This document shows, one piece after another, positions 36,795 through 45,463 of a DNA stretch of 64,000 nt. The stretch covers positions 1 to 64,000 of the forward strand of contig JAGLOO010000043.1 in assembly GCA_023138875.1 (NCBI GenBank). The letters are read 5' to 3'. Within the stretch, counting starts at the first letter, position 1. The number at the start of each line of letters is the position of its first letter. A program made the position numbers and the translations under genes. The notes below the pieces were generated by a model. It was not told where the DNA came from and made no database searches. It saw only the letters and a program-made list of their open reading frames with translations. This DNA is from Bacteroidales bacterium (GTDB lineage: Bacteria > Bacteroidota > Bacteroidia > Bacteroidales > GCA-2748055).

Positions 36795-38408
36795 ATGACA
36801 GAAACATACCGGTCACGGTCCATTTCCATAGGGTTTCTTAAACTGGGAGGTGATCAGCCTGTCCGCATCCAGTCCATGACCAATACGGATACCAATGACG
36901 TGGAAGCATCGGTCGTGCAATGTGAACGAATGATCGGTGCCGGTGCCGAAATGATAAGGCTCACCACCCAGGGACAACGGGAAGTTGAAAACCTGGGTAA
37001 GATCAAAAAAGCCTTACGTTCAAAGGGTTTTGACACACCGGTGATAGCCGATATACATTTTAAACCCCAATTGGCGCTGAAAGCCGCCAGAATGGCGAAT
37101 AAAATCCGCATCAATCCCGGTAATTATCTGAAGGGGAAATCTGTTGAAACGCTCCTTCCGGAGCTGCTCGATACCTGCAGAGACCATGATGTTGCCATTC
37201 GCATCGGGGTTAATCACGGCTCCCTGGATGAATCCATATTAAATGAATATGGTGATAGCCCGGCCGGTATGGTTGAATCGGCCATGCAATTCCTCAGGGT
37301 ATGCACTCACAGGGAATTCGAAAATGTGGTGGTTTCCATGAAGTCCAGCAATCCGCGTGTGATGGTTCAATCGGTGAGGCTTCTGGTGAGCAAAATGACC
37401 GATGAAGGGATGTCATACCCATTGCACCTGGGAGTAACAGAAGCCGGGGATGGAATTCAAGGCAGGATCAAATCCACAGTCGGTATGGCTCCCCTGCTGC
37501 TGGAAGGCATGGGAGACACCATTCGGGTATCCCTCACAGAATCCCCGGAAGAGGAGATGCCTGTAGCCAAAAAGATCGTTGAACTGTTCCGCAAACCATC
37601 ACACCTGCCCTACCACCCTTTCCTTAGTCTGGCATGGGATCCATTCAGTTTCCGGCGCAGGAAATCCCGTGCATTTGCCGGAATTGGAAACGGGGGCAAG
37701 GTAAAGATTATCAGCAATACACCTCCGGATGCAAATAATGATCTGACACCGGAGGATATAATTACCGGTGCGGTTACCTATGAGAACTGGCAGCAAAATC
37801 CTGAATTGCTTGAGGCCGAAGACCGCTTCCTGCTGCTGGAGCAGGGCTTTCACTCCATTCAGGAGGTAAAATATCGCCTGAACCTCTTTTGTTCCCGGAA
37901 CCAGGAGTCCCCGGTTATTGTTAAAACCATCAAAAGCACAAAGGATCCTGAATTGTTCTCTTTACAACTGGCAGGAGAACTGGGCTCCCTGCTGGTTGAT
38001 GGGACCATTGATGCCGTCCAAGTTGAGAATCCGCACATGGAAGACCACTTTATCAACGATACTGTGCTCATGATCCTCCAGGCCGCAGGAGCCAGGATCA
38101 GCAAAACTGAATATATTGCCTGTCCTTCCTGTGGGCGCACACATTTTGACATCCTGTCCAGGCTGAAGGAGATCCGGGAGGCCACCTCACACCTCACATC
38201 TTTAAAAATCGGTGTGATGGGTTGTATTGTCAATGGTCCCGGTGAAATGGCCGATGCCCATTACGGCTATGTGGGAGCCGGACCCGGCCGGGTGACCCTT
38301 TATAAGGGTAAAGATCTCATACGCAAGAACATACCTGAAAAAGAGGCCCTTGCAGCACTGATTGATTTGATGAAAAAGGAAGGTGACTGGATCGAACCCC
38401 GCCAGTAG
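36795..38408 (+). CDS. ispG: 4-hydroxy-3-methylbut-2-enyl-diphosphate synthase
   Basis: It converts MEcPP to HMBPP in the MEP isoprenoid pathway, using a [4Fe-4S] cluster. The start ATG at 36795 is one base after the cysS stop. 537 residues: TIM-barrel N-terminus (VRIQSMTNTDTND, EMIRLTTQGQREVE, PVIADIHF, IRINPGNYLKG, HLGVTEAGDG), a large middle insert (about 270-425), and a C-terminal cluster domain with CPSCGRTHFD and GVMGCIVNGPGEMADAHYGYVGAG. The insert is typical of Bacteroidota, Chlamydiae and plant plastid IspG. ispD lies 2.5 kb away in the same window but on the other strand. Confidence 0.95.
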   Translation: MTETYRSRSISIGFLKLGGDQPVRIQSMTNTDTNDVEASVVQCERMIGAGAEMIRLTTQGQREVENLGKIKKALRSKGFDTPVIADIHFKPQLALKAARMANKIRINPGNYLKGKSVETLLPELLDTCRDHDVAIRIGVNHGSLDESILNEYGDSPAGMVESAMQFLRVCTHREFENVVVSMKSSNPRVMVQSVRLLVSKMTDEGMSYPLHLGVTEAGDGIQGRIKSTVGMAPLLLEGMGDTIRVSLTESPEEEMPVAKKIVELFRKPSHLPYHPFLSLAWDPFSFRRRKSRAFAGIGNGGKVKIISNTPPDANNDLTPEDIITGAVTYENWQQNPELLEAEDRFLLLEQGFHSIQEVKYRLNLFCSRNQESPVIVKTIKSTKDPELFSLQLAGELGSLLVDGTIDAVQVENPHMEDHFINDTVLMILQAAGARISKTEYIACPSCGRTHFDILSRLKEIREATSHLTSLKIGVMGCIVNGPGEMADAHYGYVGAGPGRVTLYKGKDLIRKNIPEKEALAALIDLMKKEGDWIEPRQ

Positions 38409-38416
38409 AGATCCTG

Positions 38417-39472
38417 TCAGGCCTTGTCAAGTGAGAAGATAAACGTGGTGCCCTTATCTACTTTGCTTCTTACCGTGATGGTCTGATTGTGTGCCTGTAT
38501 GGTATGCTTTGCTATGGATAAACCAAGTCCTGTTCCCCCCGACTCCCTGGAACGGCTTCTATCAACCCTGTAAAAACGTTCAAAGATCCTGGGCAGATCC
38601 TTTTCATCAATTCCAATGCCATTGTCAGATATATCCACCAGGATATTCTCTCCGGTATCGATGAAGCCGATGGTGGTTTTACCCCCAACCCTGCCATATT
38701 TAATTGAATTGTTGATCAGGTTACTGATCACTTCTCTGATCCGCCTTTTATCACCTATTGCCTTGATGGGTTTGTTATAGTTGCCATCAAATCCAATTTT
38801 GATGTTCTGCTGTTTTGCCTGCATCTCCTGGTCTTCAATCGCCTCCTCAACAACCTTCACCAGATTGAACGGTTCCAACCGCAACTTAAACTCTCCTGAT
38901 TCAAGCCTGGCAATAGAGTCCAGATCATCCACAATACTGATTAACCTGTTAATACTTTTCTCTGCCCTTTTCAGGTACAGCTTATTCACACTAATGTCTT
39001 CCATTCCTCCATCCAGTAATGTAAGAATATATCCCTGGATGTTAAATATGGGCGTTTTCAATTCGTGGGATACATTCCCCATAAAATCTTTCCTGTACTT
39101 CTCAAGCTGCCGGAGTTTTTTAATCTCTTCGGTCTGATTGTCGGCCCAGATCTTCACCTCCAGGTTCAGGTCCGATATCACATCCCCTTTATCAATTTTA
39201 TCCCTCAGCTTTTTCTGGGACATGGTGTAGCTGTGGATGGTCTTGAATATCGGATTGATCTTACTCTCAACGAAACGAATGAAAAAGAGCCGCACAATCA
39301 GGAAAGTACCCCCGGCTACAATCAAACCAAGGATCACGTAATCCAGGAACGGGTGTTTAAAACCAGTCAGTTCATTTACAATCAGGGCAGCCGCAATTAA
39401 CAGAACCACAAGCAGTGTAATGAGGATAGGATATCCTTTTGATGTCTTCATTTTTACATATTTACAGCTCAT
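38417..39472 (-). CDS. Orphan sensor histidine kinase (PhoR-like)
   Basis: 351 residues (or 344 if the start at 39451, MKTSKGYP, is used). Two hydrophobic segments near 15-35 and 43-65, almost without a periplasmic loop, then a cytoplasmic linker, HisKA with NVSHELKTPIFNIQGYIL (phospho-His) and an HATPase domain with NLINNSIKYG, DNGIGIDEKDLPRIFERF and GTGLGLSIAKH. No response regulator is next to it. It is 1 bp after the stop of the BamA-like gene, so the two form a unit; it may sense envelope state. The sensing domain is very small, so the signal may be membrane-embedded or a partner protein. Confidence 0.88.
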   Translation of the reverse strand: MSCKYVKMKTSKGYPILITLLVVLLIAAALIVNELTGFKHPFLDYVILGLIVAGGTFLIVRLFFIRFVESKINPIFKTIHSYTMSQKKLRDKIDKGDVISDLNLEVKIWADNQTEEIKKLRQLEKYRKDFMGNVSHELKTPIFNIQGYILTLLDGGMEDISVNKLYLKRAEKSINRLISIVDDLDSIARLESGEFKLRLEPFNLVKVVEEAIEDQEMQAKQQNIKIGFDGNYNKPIKAIGDKRRIREVISNLINNSIKYGRVGGKTTIGFIDTGENILVDISDNGIGIDEKDLPRIFERFYRVDRSRSRESGGTGLGLSIAKHTIQAHNQTITVRSKVDKGTTFIFSLDKA

Positions 39473-39473
39473 T

Positions 39474-40901
39474 TTACCACCTGAAAAAAGGTGTTTCTAT
39501 ATGAAAAAAAACACCGTGTTCACCATGCCTGTTAATGACATAATCGATCCTGAAGACCTGGTCGTAGTATGTTACAAAATCAAATCCAACCCCGGTTGAG
39601 AACTGCCAGTTATTTACCATGGTATTGGTAGGATCGGGAAATACATTATTTACATAACCTGCATCGGCAAACAGATTGAAATATATGGCGTAATGCACTT
39701 TATTGAACTGCTCCATACCGATAAACGGGATGGTCTGTGTGGTGGGTTTTACAAGCTGAAATTTAAGGTTGTACTTGGTTATAAAATAGTCGGAACCGTC
39801 TATTACATAGGATTCATATCCACTGAGAAATTCACTGTATCCCAGGCCCCTGTTCAGCGCATAGGGCATCTCCTTCTCATCGGAATATCTTGCTTTTGTG
39901 GTATTGTAAAAGTAGAGGCGGTTGGCCAGTTTCTGATGAAACAGGAAAACTCCGGTCAAGCGGAAAACAGGATAAGGATAATCGGGAATAATTCCAAGGC
40001 CCATTTGTTCAGCCTTGATCCTTACTGCAAAACCTTCCAGTGGATAAATTTTTGAATCCCGGTCATCGTGATTGAAGGTATATGCCAGCACAAAATAATT
40101 CAGGCTGGTCCTCCCCTCGCCCAGGTAATTGGAATTGACAATGGCTACTGAGTCTGAAATGTTGTAATTATAATATTCAACCTGCAATGAATGGGTCGTG
40201 TACAATTTCCTTCGGTAGGTATAATTGGTATAAGCATTGAGACGCACCATGGCAGGCCTTTCCTGCGGTTTATACTCTACCGGTATATTATTTACCGTGG
40301 CTATAAAGACCTCGTTCTGCTGGTTCATGTTAAACCCGGTGGAGACCCCGTGTTGCTGTTTTTTGCCTATGTTGGGAACCTGGTATGCCAGTGCATATTC
40401 CTTAATATAACCCAGCCTGATCTTTCCAGAGAGTAGTTCTCTTTTTCCCCTGAAATTATTCCACTTCAACCATATTCCGTAATTGATCTTATCCCACTCC
40501 CTGTTTTTGATAAAGGTGCTGAAATTCCGTTCGGCGTATTCCAGAATCGGAATCGGCCAGATGTACCATCTTTCTGTGACGGTTATTTGCACATTGATCC
40601 GGCCGCTGGAAAGATGGTTGGCGTCGAAAAAAACGAAATTAAACAGTGCAATATTTAACAGATTATCTTTACTTCTCTGGAGAGCAGGCAACAATTCCAT
40701 TTTTAAAATGGTGTCACCGATCCCGAAAATAAGTTCCCTGAGGATGATGGATTCCTTTGTTATCCGGTTGCCCCGGATGATGATATCCTCTATAACAAGC
40801 CTGTCATCGTCGATAATCAGCGGGTCCTGAGCAAGGGTTACCAGCGCCTGGCCCAGCATGAACCCAATTATCAGGATTTTAATTACCCTCGCCATACGCA
40901 T
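39474..40901 (-). CDS. BamA/surface-antigen-like outer-membrane protein
   Basis: 475 residues with signal peptide (about 1-24; MLGQALVTLAQ). One POTRA-like region (about 35-110; IEDIIIRGNRITKESIILRELIF...VQITVTERWYIWP) is followed by a beta-barrel of alternating aromatic strands ending in FFHIETPFFRW. It is shorter than BamA, with a single POTRA, and resembles other short Omp85-type proteins of Bacteroidota. It probably inserts or secretes outer-membrane material; a specific substrate is not known. It is followed by a histidine kinase one base later and preceded by ispD with about 40 bp. Confidence 0.75.
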   Translation of the reverse strand: MRMARVIKILIIGFMLGQALVTLAQDPLIIDDDRLVIEDIIIRGNRITKESIILRELIFGIGDTILKMELLPALQRSKDNLLNIALFNFVFFDANHLSSGRINVQITVTERWYIWPIPILEYAERNFSTFIKNREWDKINYGIWLKWNNFRGKRELLSGKIRLGYIKEYALAYQVPNIGKKQQHGVSTGFNMNQQNEVFIATVNNIPVEYKPQERPAMVRLNAYTNYTYRRKLYTTHSLQVEYYNYNISDSVAIVNSNYLGEGRTSLNYFVLAYTFNHDDRDSKIYPLEGFAVRIKAEQMGLGIIPDYPYPVFRLTGVFLFHQKLANRLYFYNTTKARYSDEKEMPYALNRGLGYSEFLSGYESYVIDGSDYFITKYNLKFQLVKPTTQTIPFIGMEQFNKVHYAIYFNLFADAGYVNNVFPDPTNTMVNNWQFSTGVGFDFVTYYDQVFRIDYVINRHGEHGVFFHIETPFFRW

Positions 40902-40941
40902 AGTGCTCAGGAATGCAAGGTAATAAAATATTCAGGTGAAA

Positions 40942-41613
40942 TCAGTCGCGTCTCTCAATAAGCACCGAAGCCAGTTGCAGGTCCGTCGGAGTGGTTATTT
41001 TAATATTCTCCCTGTTTCCTTCCACCAGGGTAACATGCTTATAATGCGATTCAAATACCGAGGCATCGTCGGAAAAATCCAGATCGCAGGGCTGCCTGTA
41101 GGCTTTTTTGATCATTTCAGATTTGAAGACCTGCGGGGTTTGAACACGCCTTAACTTCGACCGGTCCATATACACCGAATGATCCGGTGACTGGATCATC
41201 CGCACCGATTCATCCATCTCCACTACCGGAATTCCGCAGCCACTCTCAGCTGCAGCCAAATAACACCTTTTTATGGTTTCCGGGCTGACAAAGGGCCTGA
41301 CAGCATCGTGTATTCCCACGATGAGTCCATCTTCGATGTATTGCAGTCCGTTTTTCACCGATTCATACCTGGTCTCTCCCCCCGCAGCTATGATAATTCC
41401 GGAACCATAATCATATGAAATGGAGATCACATCCCAGAATTTTCGATGGCCACTGGCCATGACCAGAACCACCTTCATATCCGGATCAAATTGAAGAAAT
41501 TTCTCCAGGGTATGTATGATCAGGGGTTTCCCGTCAAGATCAAGGTATTGCTTTGGTATGTTGTTTCCCATTCGCCGGCCCACGCCCCCTGCTACAACCA
41601 CTACAGCGTTCAT
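40942..41613 (-). CDS. ispD: 2-C-methyl-D-erythritol 4-phosphate cytidylyltransferase
   Basis: 223 residues. It joins CTP and MEP in the MEP isoprenoid pathway. Signatures: VVVAGGVGRRMGNNIPKQYL (nucleotide loop, 5-24), VLVMASGHRKFW, IHDAVRPFVS, and RSKLRRVQTPQVFKSEMI near 145-160. Length is normal. Its start codon overlaps the stop codon of the hybrid kinase (ATGA, 41610-41613), so translation is coupled. Confidence 0.95.
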   Translation of the reverse strand: MNAVVVVAGGVGRRMGNNIPKQYLDLDGKPLIIHTLEKFLQFDPDMKVVLVMASGHRKFWDVISISYDYGSGIIIAAGGETRYESVKNGLQYIEDGLIVGIHDAVRPFVSPETIKRCYLAAAESGCGIPVVEMDESVRMIQSPDHSVYMDRSKLRRVQTPQVFKSEMIKKAYRQPCDLDFSDDASVFESHYKHVTLVEGNRENIKITTPTDLQLASVLIERRD

Positions 41614-43484
41614 TCTTCCTTTTTAAAGTAACTGTCAATCAATTCCATAATAATGGTCCTGTTCAGGGGCTTGGTCACAAAGTGATTACACCCGGCCTTT
41701 AAGCTTTCCTCCTTCTCCTCTGCCATTACATAGGCCGTCTGGGCGATGATGGGAACTTCCATGTTAAAGGTCCTGATCTGCCTGGTGGCCTCAATGCCAT
41801 TCATCTCCGGCATTTTGATATCCATAAGAATCACATCAGGAGCCGATCGCTTTGCAATGGATAACGCCTCTTTTCCATGTTTGGCCCTCAGGATTTCAGC
41901 CCCGGTTTTCCTTAGCATTTCCCTGATAAAAAACCAGTTTAGCTCTTCATCCTCGGCCACCAGGATGCGTTTATTGCTCCAGTTATAGGTTTTATTGGAT
42001 ATCAGCACATGTGTTTCCTCAACCGTCTCTTCAATAACCAGCGGGAGCGTGAAGAAGAAGGTAGATCCTTTTTTCTCTGTAGATTCCACCCATATTTCTC
42101 CACCCATCAATTTTACCAGACTTTTTGAGATGGGCAATCCCAATCCGGTTCCGGAAGGTTGATACAGCTCTTTATTGCTGACCTGACCAAATCTATTAAA
42201 AATAATATCTATTTTATCGGCCGGAATCCCGGCTCCGCTATCACTCACATAAAACTCAATATACCGGCTATTTCTGATGGTATAACCGAAGGTAATATGA
42301 CCCTCTTTTGTGAATTTTATAGCATTTCCAATGAGGTTGTTTATGATCTGACTAAGCCTGAAATCATCGATAATGATGGTAAATCCATGTGACTCATCAC
42401 CCTTTTTCAGGTTAAATGCAACTCTCTTCTGGCCTGGAGCATCCCCCCTGATGCGATGAAAATAGGAGGAATAAATTTCATCGAGGATGGTATTGATCCG
42501 GACAGGTTTATTCATGATTTTCAATTGTCCCGATTCGATCTTCGAAATATCAATGATATCATCAATGATGTGCAAAAGCTGATTGGACGAATGATCAATG
42601 TGTTTTAAATAGAGATCCTTCTGTTCACCTGTGAGATCCGGATCCCTTAACAGGTTGGCAAATCCAAGAATCCCATTCATGGGTGTCCTGATCTCGTGGG
42701 ACATGTTGGCCAGAAAGGAGGTTTTTAATCGATCCGCCTCCTGAGCCCTGTCCCTGGCATTTTTCAATTCAGTCTCGATTTTCATCATATCAGAAACATC
42801 CTTGTAAATACCCACAATCATGGTGATTACACCACGTTCATCCCTGATAGGGATTTTATTCTTTTCCATCCAGAATCCATCCACCCCCTCATCTTCAAAA
42901 TAGATGATCCTGTTAATGATCGGTTCCCCGGTTTCGAAGACTGTCCTGTCGTCTTCAAGCATCTTCTTCGCAACCCGTTTTGAAAAGAAGTCTTCATTGC
43001 CCTTCCCGGCTGCTTCATCAGGATGAGAGACACGAAGCAACTTGGCCATCAAACTGTTGACCCTGATGTACCTGTGTTGTTTGTCTGTGAAGAATATATA
43101 AAGGGGCATATTCTCCAACAGTGCTTCCAGGTATTCCCTTTCACAATGAAGGGCCTGCAATGAATTGGAGAGGTTGGTAATGTCCTCCTGGTATCCACCT
43201 ATTCCTGCGATCTTACCGGTCTTATCAATGACCGGGAAATTTACCGTCTTGAATACCTTCTTTTTCCTGGAATGATCGACCTGACTGATTTTTCCTGTTT
43301 CACAAACTTCCCTGTCTCCTTCTTCGCTTTGCCTGGCATCCTCTTCATCAAATACTTCCCGGCTTCCCTTTCCAATGATCTCAGAAAGTTCCTTATTCAA
43401 AGAGTTCAGCAATAGCCTGTTTGCCTGAATAAAGTTCCCTTCTGCATCCTTGATCCAGGTAGCAAAAGGTAATGCCTCCATCAA
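41610..43484 (-). CDS. Hybrid sensor histidine kinase/response regulator with two PAS domains
   Basis: 624 residues from the first canonical start: TTG at 43484, directly followed by ATG at 43481. PAS 1 (about 2-110; MEALPFATWIKDAEGNFIQA), PAS 2 (about 110-230; YLEALLENMPLYIFFTDKQHR), HisKA (SFLANMSHEIRTPMNGILGF), HATPase (NLIGNAIKFTKEGH; VSDSGAGIPADKIDIIFNRF; GTGLGLPISKSL), and a receiver domain (VAEDEELN; phospho-Asp in VILMDIKMPEMNG; AQTAYVMAEE). No transmembrane segment, so it is a cytosolic sensor. The frame stays open about 60 bp upstream of the TTG with protein-like sequence (KIANEKDHIRESLEFQLRAL) and GGAGG 8 bp before an in-frame ATA at 43538, so the true start may be earlier. Coupled to ispD by a 4-base overlap. 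Confidence 0.88.
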   Translation of the reverse strand: MMEALPFATWIKDAEGNFIQANRLLLNSLNKELSEIIGKGSREVFDEEDARQSEEGDREVCETGKISQVDHSRKKKVFKTVNFPVIDKTGKIAGIGGYQEDITNLSNSLQALHCEREYLEALLENMPLYIFFTDKQHRYIRVNSLMAKLLRVSHPDEAAGKGNEDFFSKRVAKKMLEDDRTVFETGEPIINRIIYFEDEGVDGFWMEKNKIPIRDERGVITMIVGIYKDVSDMMKIETELKNARDRAQEADRLKTSFLANMSHEIRTPMNGILGFANLLRDPDLTGEQKDLYLKHIDHSSNQLLHIIDDIIDISKIESGQLKIMNKPVRINTILDEIYSSYFHRIRGDAPGQKRVAFNLKKGDESHGFTIIIDDFRLSQIINNLIGNAIKFTKEGHITFGYTIRNSRYIEFYVSDSGAGIPADKIDIIFNRFGQVSNKELYQPSGTGLGLPISKSLVKLMGGEIWVESTEKKGSTFFFTLPLVIEETVEETHVLISNKTYNWSNKRILVAEDEELNWFFIREMLRKTGAEILRAKHGKEALSIAKRSAPDVILMDIKMPEMNGIEATRQIRTFNMEVPIIAQTAYVMAEEKEESLKAGCNHFVTKPLNRTIIMELIDSYFKKEE

Positions 43485-43543
43485 CGCCCTTAACTGGAAC
43501 TCCAGAGATTCCCTGATATGGTCTTTTTCGTTTGCTATCTTAC

Positions 43544-44398
43544 TTATCCTCCATAGGTGCTGAATCCAGCTGGAATGTGTTTCTCTTTCGGGGTAATGCT
43601 GAGCAGGGGAACGTTGGCCTTATTCAACATCTGCTGAGCGTAGCTGCCCAGGAAAACATTCCATTTGTCGATGGCGCTGGACATGATCGTTATCAATTCG
43701 GCATCCACAGCCTCTGCATAATTGCATGTCATGTTAGGAAGATTGTCCCCCATCAATGTTTTTGTCACGCTTCTTAATTTCCTTGCATTAAAATAGTTGA
43801 CCACTTGCTTGGCATATGATTCCACTCGCTCCAGGTCTCTCTTATTCCTACTGGTGGATAGAGAGATCACATGCAATTCGGCGTCAAATAATTCGGCTAT
43901 ATCTCCTGCTATGGATGCTTTCTGCCTGGTATCCCTGTGCCGCTTGATGGGAACTACGATCTTTTTAATCTTCCCGGGAACCGGAGTCTGTCGCAAAGTG
44001 AAAACGGGTTGGTCTGTGGCAGCCATGATTTTAAGGGCATTGCTCCCAATAAACAATTCTTCAAATCCTGAAGCTCCATGTGTGGATGCTGATACCACTG
44101 CATTTTCATAAGAATTTACCTGGTTCACAACCTCCCGGTAAACCTTTCCTTTTTTAATAATGGATTTAAGCCTTGAATTATTACCCAGTCTGGATTCATA
44201 TTCCCGGATCAGCTTCTTGAATTGAGCCTGGGCATACTTGTGTTCCTGCTCCACAACACTGAGTTGAAAATTGGAACTATTGGTCAGTACATACACCATC
44301 CGGATATTGATGGTCTTTTTCTGTGAAAAAAGGACAGCCCATTCCAATCCTTTTAATGAATCAACTGAAAAATCAATGGGTACGATGAAATTGGTCAT
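43544..44398 (-). CDS. Tandem-domain universal stress protein
   Basis: 284 residues made of two UspA-type domains (about 2-143 and 150-280). The first begins NFIVPIDFSVDSLKGLEWAV and includes STHGASGFEELFIGSNALKI, the ATP-binding-like loop; the second begins IKKIVVPIKRHRDTRQKASI and lacks a clear GXXG-X9-GS pattern, so it may not bind ATP. Family role: response to starvation or stress; the exact function is not known. It lies upstream of the hybrid kinase gene, and the two may share an operon. Its last codons (GG-stop) contain the only Shine-Dalgarno-like element for the kinase. Confidence 0.86.
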   Translation of the reverse strand: MTNFIVPIDFSVDSLKGLEWAVLFSQKKTINIRMVYVLTNSSNFQLSVVEQEHKYAQAQFKKLIREYESRLGNNSRLKSIIKKGKVYREVVNQVNSYENAVVSASTHGASGFEELFIGSNALKIMAATDQPVFTLRQTPVPGKIKKIVVPIKRHRDTRQKASIAGDIAELFDAELHVISLSTSRNKRDLERVESYAKQVVNYFNARKLRSVTKTLMGDNLPNMTCNYAEAVDAELITIMSSAIDKWNVFLGSYAQQMLNKANVPLLSITPKEKHIPAGFSTYGG

Positions 44399-44486
44399 GA
44401 CTCATGTTTTAGTTATATCAGCTAATTTAACCAAATCACGTGATATTTATTAAATTTGAGGCATTAAATCAATCTAATAAGAATCG

Positions 44487-45461
44487 ATGGGGTTGGAAGT
44501 AGTTCTTGGAATTGATATAGGTGGAACGTTTACGAAATTTGGTCTGGTTGATAAATCTGGGGAAATACACTTTGAAGACGAGATAAGCACCCGTGAACAT
44601 GCGACCGTTGAGCAGTTCATTGCGGCGTTTTTTCAACATCTGACGAACCGACTTGATCAATTGGATACCGTGTTTCATATAAAAGGGATCGGTGTGGGAG
44701 CCCCCAACGGGAATTATTACTCCGGATCCATTGAAAATCCTCCTAACCTGGCCTGGAAGGGAAAAATTGAATTTGTGAAATTGATGGAAGATCAGTTTCA
44801 CATACCCACCGTGGTAACCAATGATGCCAATGCTGCCGCCCTCGGTGAAATGTTGTTCGGTGATGCCCGGGGACTCAGTAACTTCATCATGATCACCCTG
44901 GGAACCGGTCTGGGAAGCGGCCTGGTTGTAAACGGGGATATCGTATACGGAAATGATGGTTTTGCAGGAGAACTAGGCCATGTGAGGGCAGTTGACAACG
45001 GCCGGGAATGCGGCTGTGGAAAGAGGGGCTGTCTGGAAACCTATGTTTCCGCAACAGGTATTAAAAGAACAATATTTGAACTTCTTTCCGAAGAAAATGT
45101 GGAAAGCGAATTTCGTAATATTCCATTTTCCAAACTGAAGCCCAAGCGGATCACAGCCATGGCTGAATCGGGAGATCCCATTGCCATCAAAGCCTTTGAA
45201 AGAACTGGTTTTCTCCTGGGCAGAAGCCTGGCAGATTCTGTGGCACATATCAGTCCCGCAAAGATATTCCTGTTCGGAGGACTGGCAAAAGCGGGCAAAT
45301 GGATCATCGATCCCACCAAGAAAAGCATGGAAGAACACCTGCTGCCCATTTACCGTAACAAGATCGATATTGTGCCATCGGCTCTGCTGAAAAAAAATAT
45401 CGCCGTGCTTGGTGCTGCCGCATTGATCTGGAAAAAGCTGGATCGAAACAGGGAAAGTTAA
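44487..45461 (+). CDS. ROK-family glucokinase/sugar kinase
   Basis: 324 residues. N-terminal ATP phosphate loop GIDIGGTFTKFGLVD; LGTGLGSGLVVNGDIVYG for the second loop; GELGHVRAV with the catalytic-site His; and the zinc motif CGCGKRGCLETYVSA. These make it a ROK kinase, most probably glucokinase. In context it could phosphorylate the glucose made by maltose phosphorylase, but it is 36 kb from that operon and lacks a LacI-type site in front. TAAATTTG at 44451-44458 matches the -7 element. Confidence 0.9.
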   Translation: MGLEVVLGIDIGGTFTKFGLVDKSGEIHFEDEISTREHATVEQFIAAFFQHLTNRLDQLDTVFHIKGIGVGAPNGNYYSGSIENPPNLAWKGKIEFVKLMEDQFHIPTVVTNDANAAALGEMLFGDARGLSNFIMITLGTGLGSGLVVNGDIVYGNDGFAGELGHVRAVDNGRECGCGKRGCLETYVSATGIKRTIFELLSEENVESEFRNIPFSKLKPKRITAMAESGDPIAIKAFERTGFLLGRSLADSVAHISPAKIFLFGGLAKAGKWIIDPTKKSMEEHLLPIYRNKIDIVPSALLKKNIAVLGAAALIWKKLDRNRES

Positions 45462-45463
45462 AC

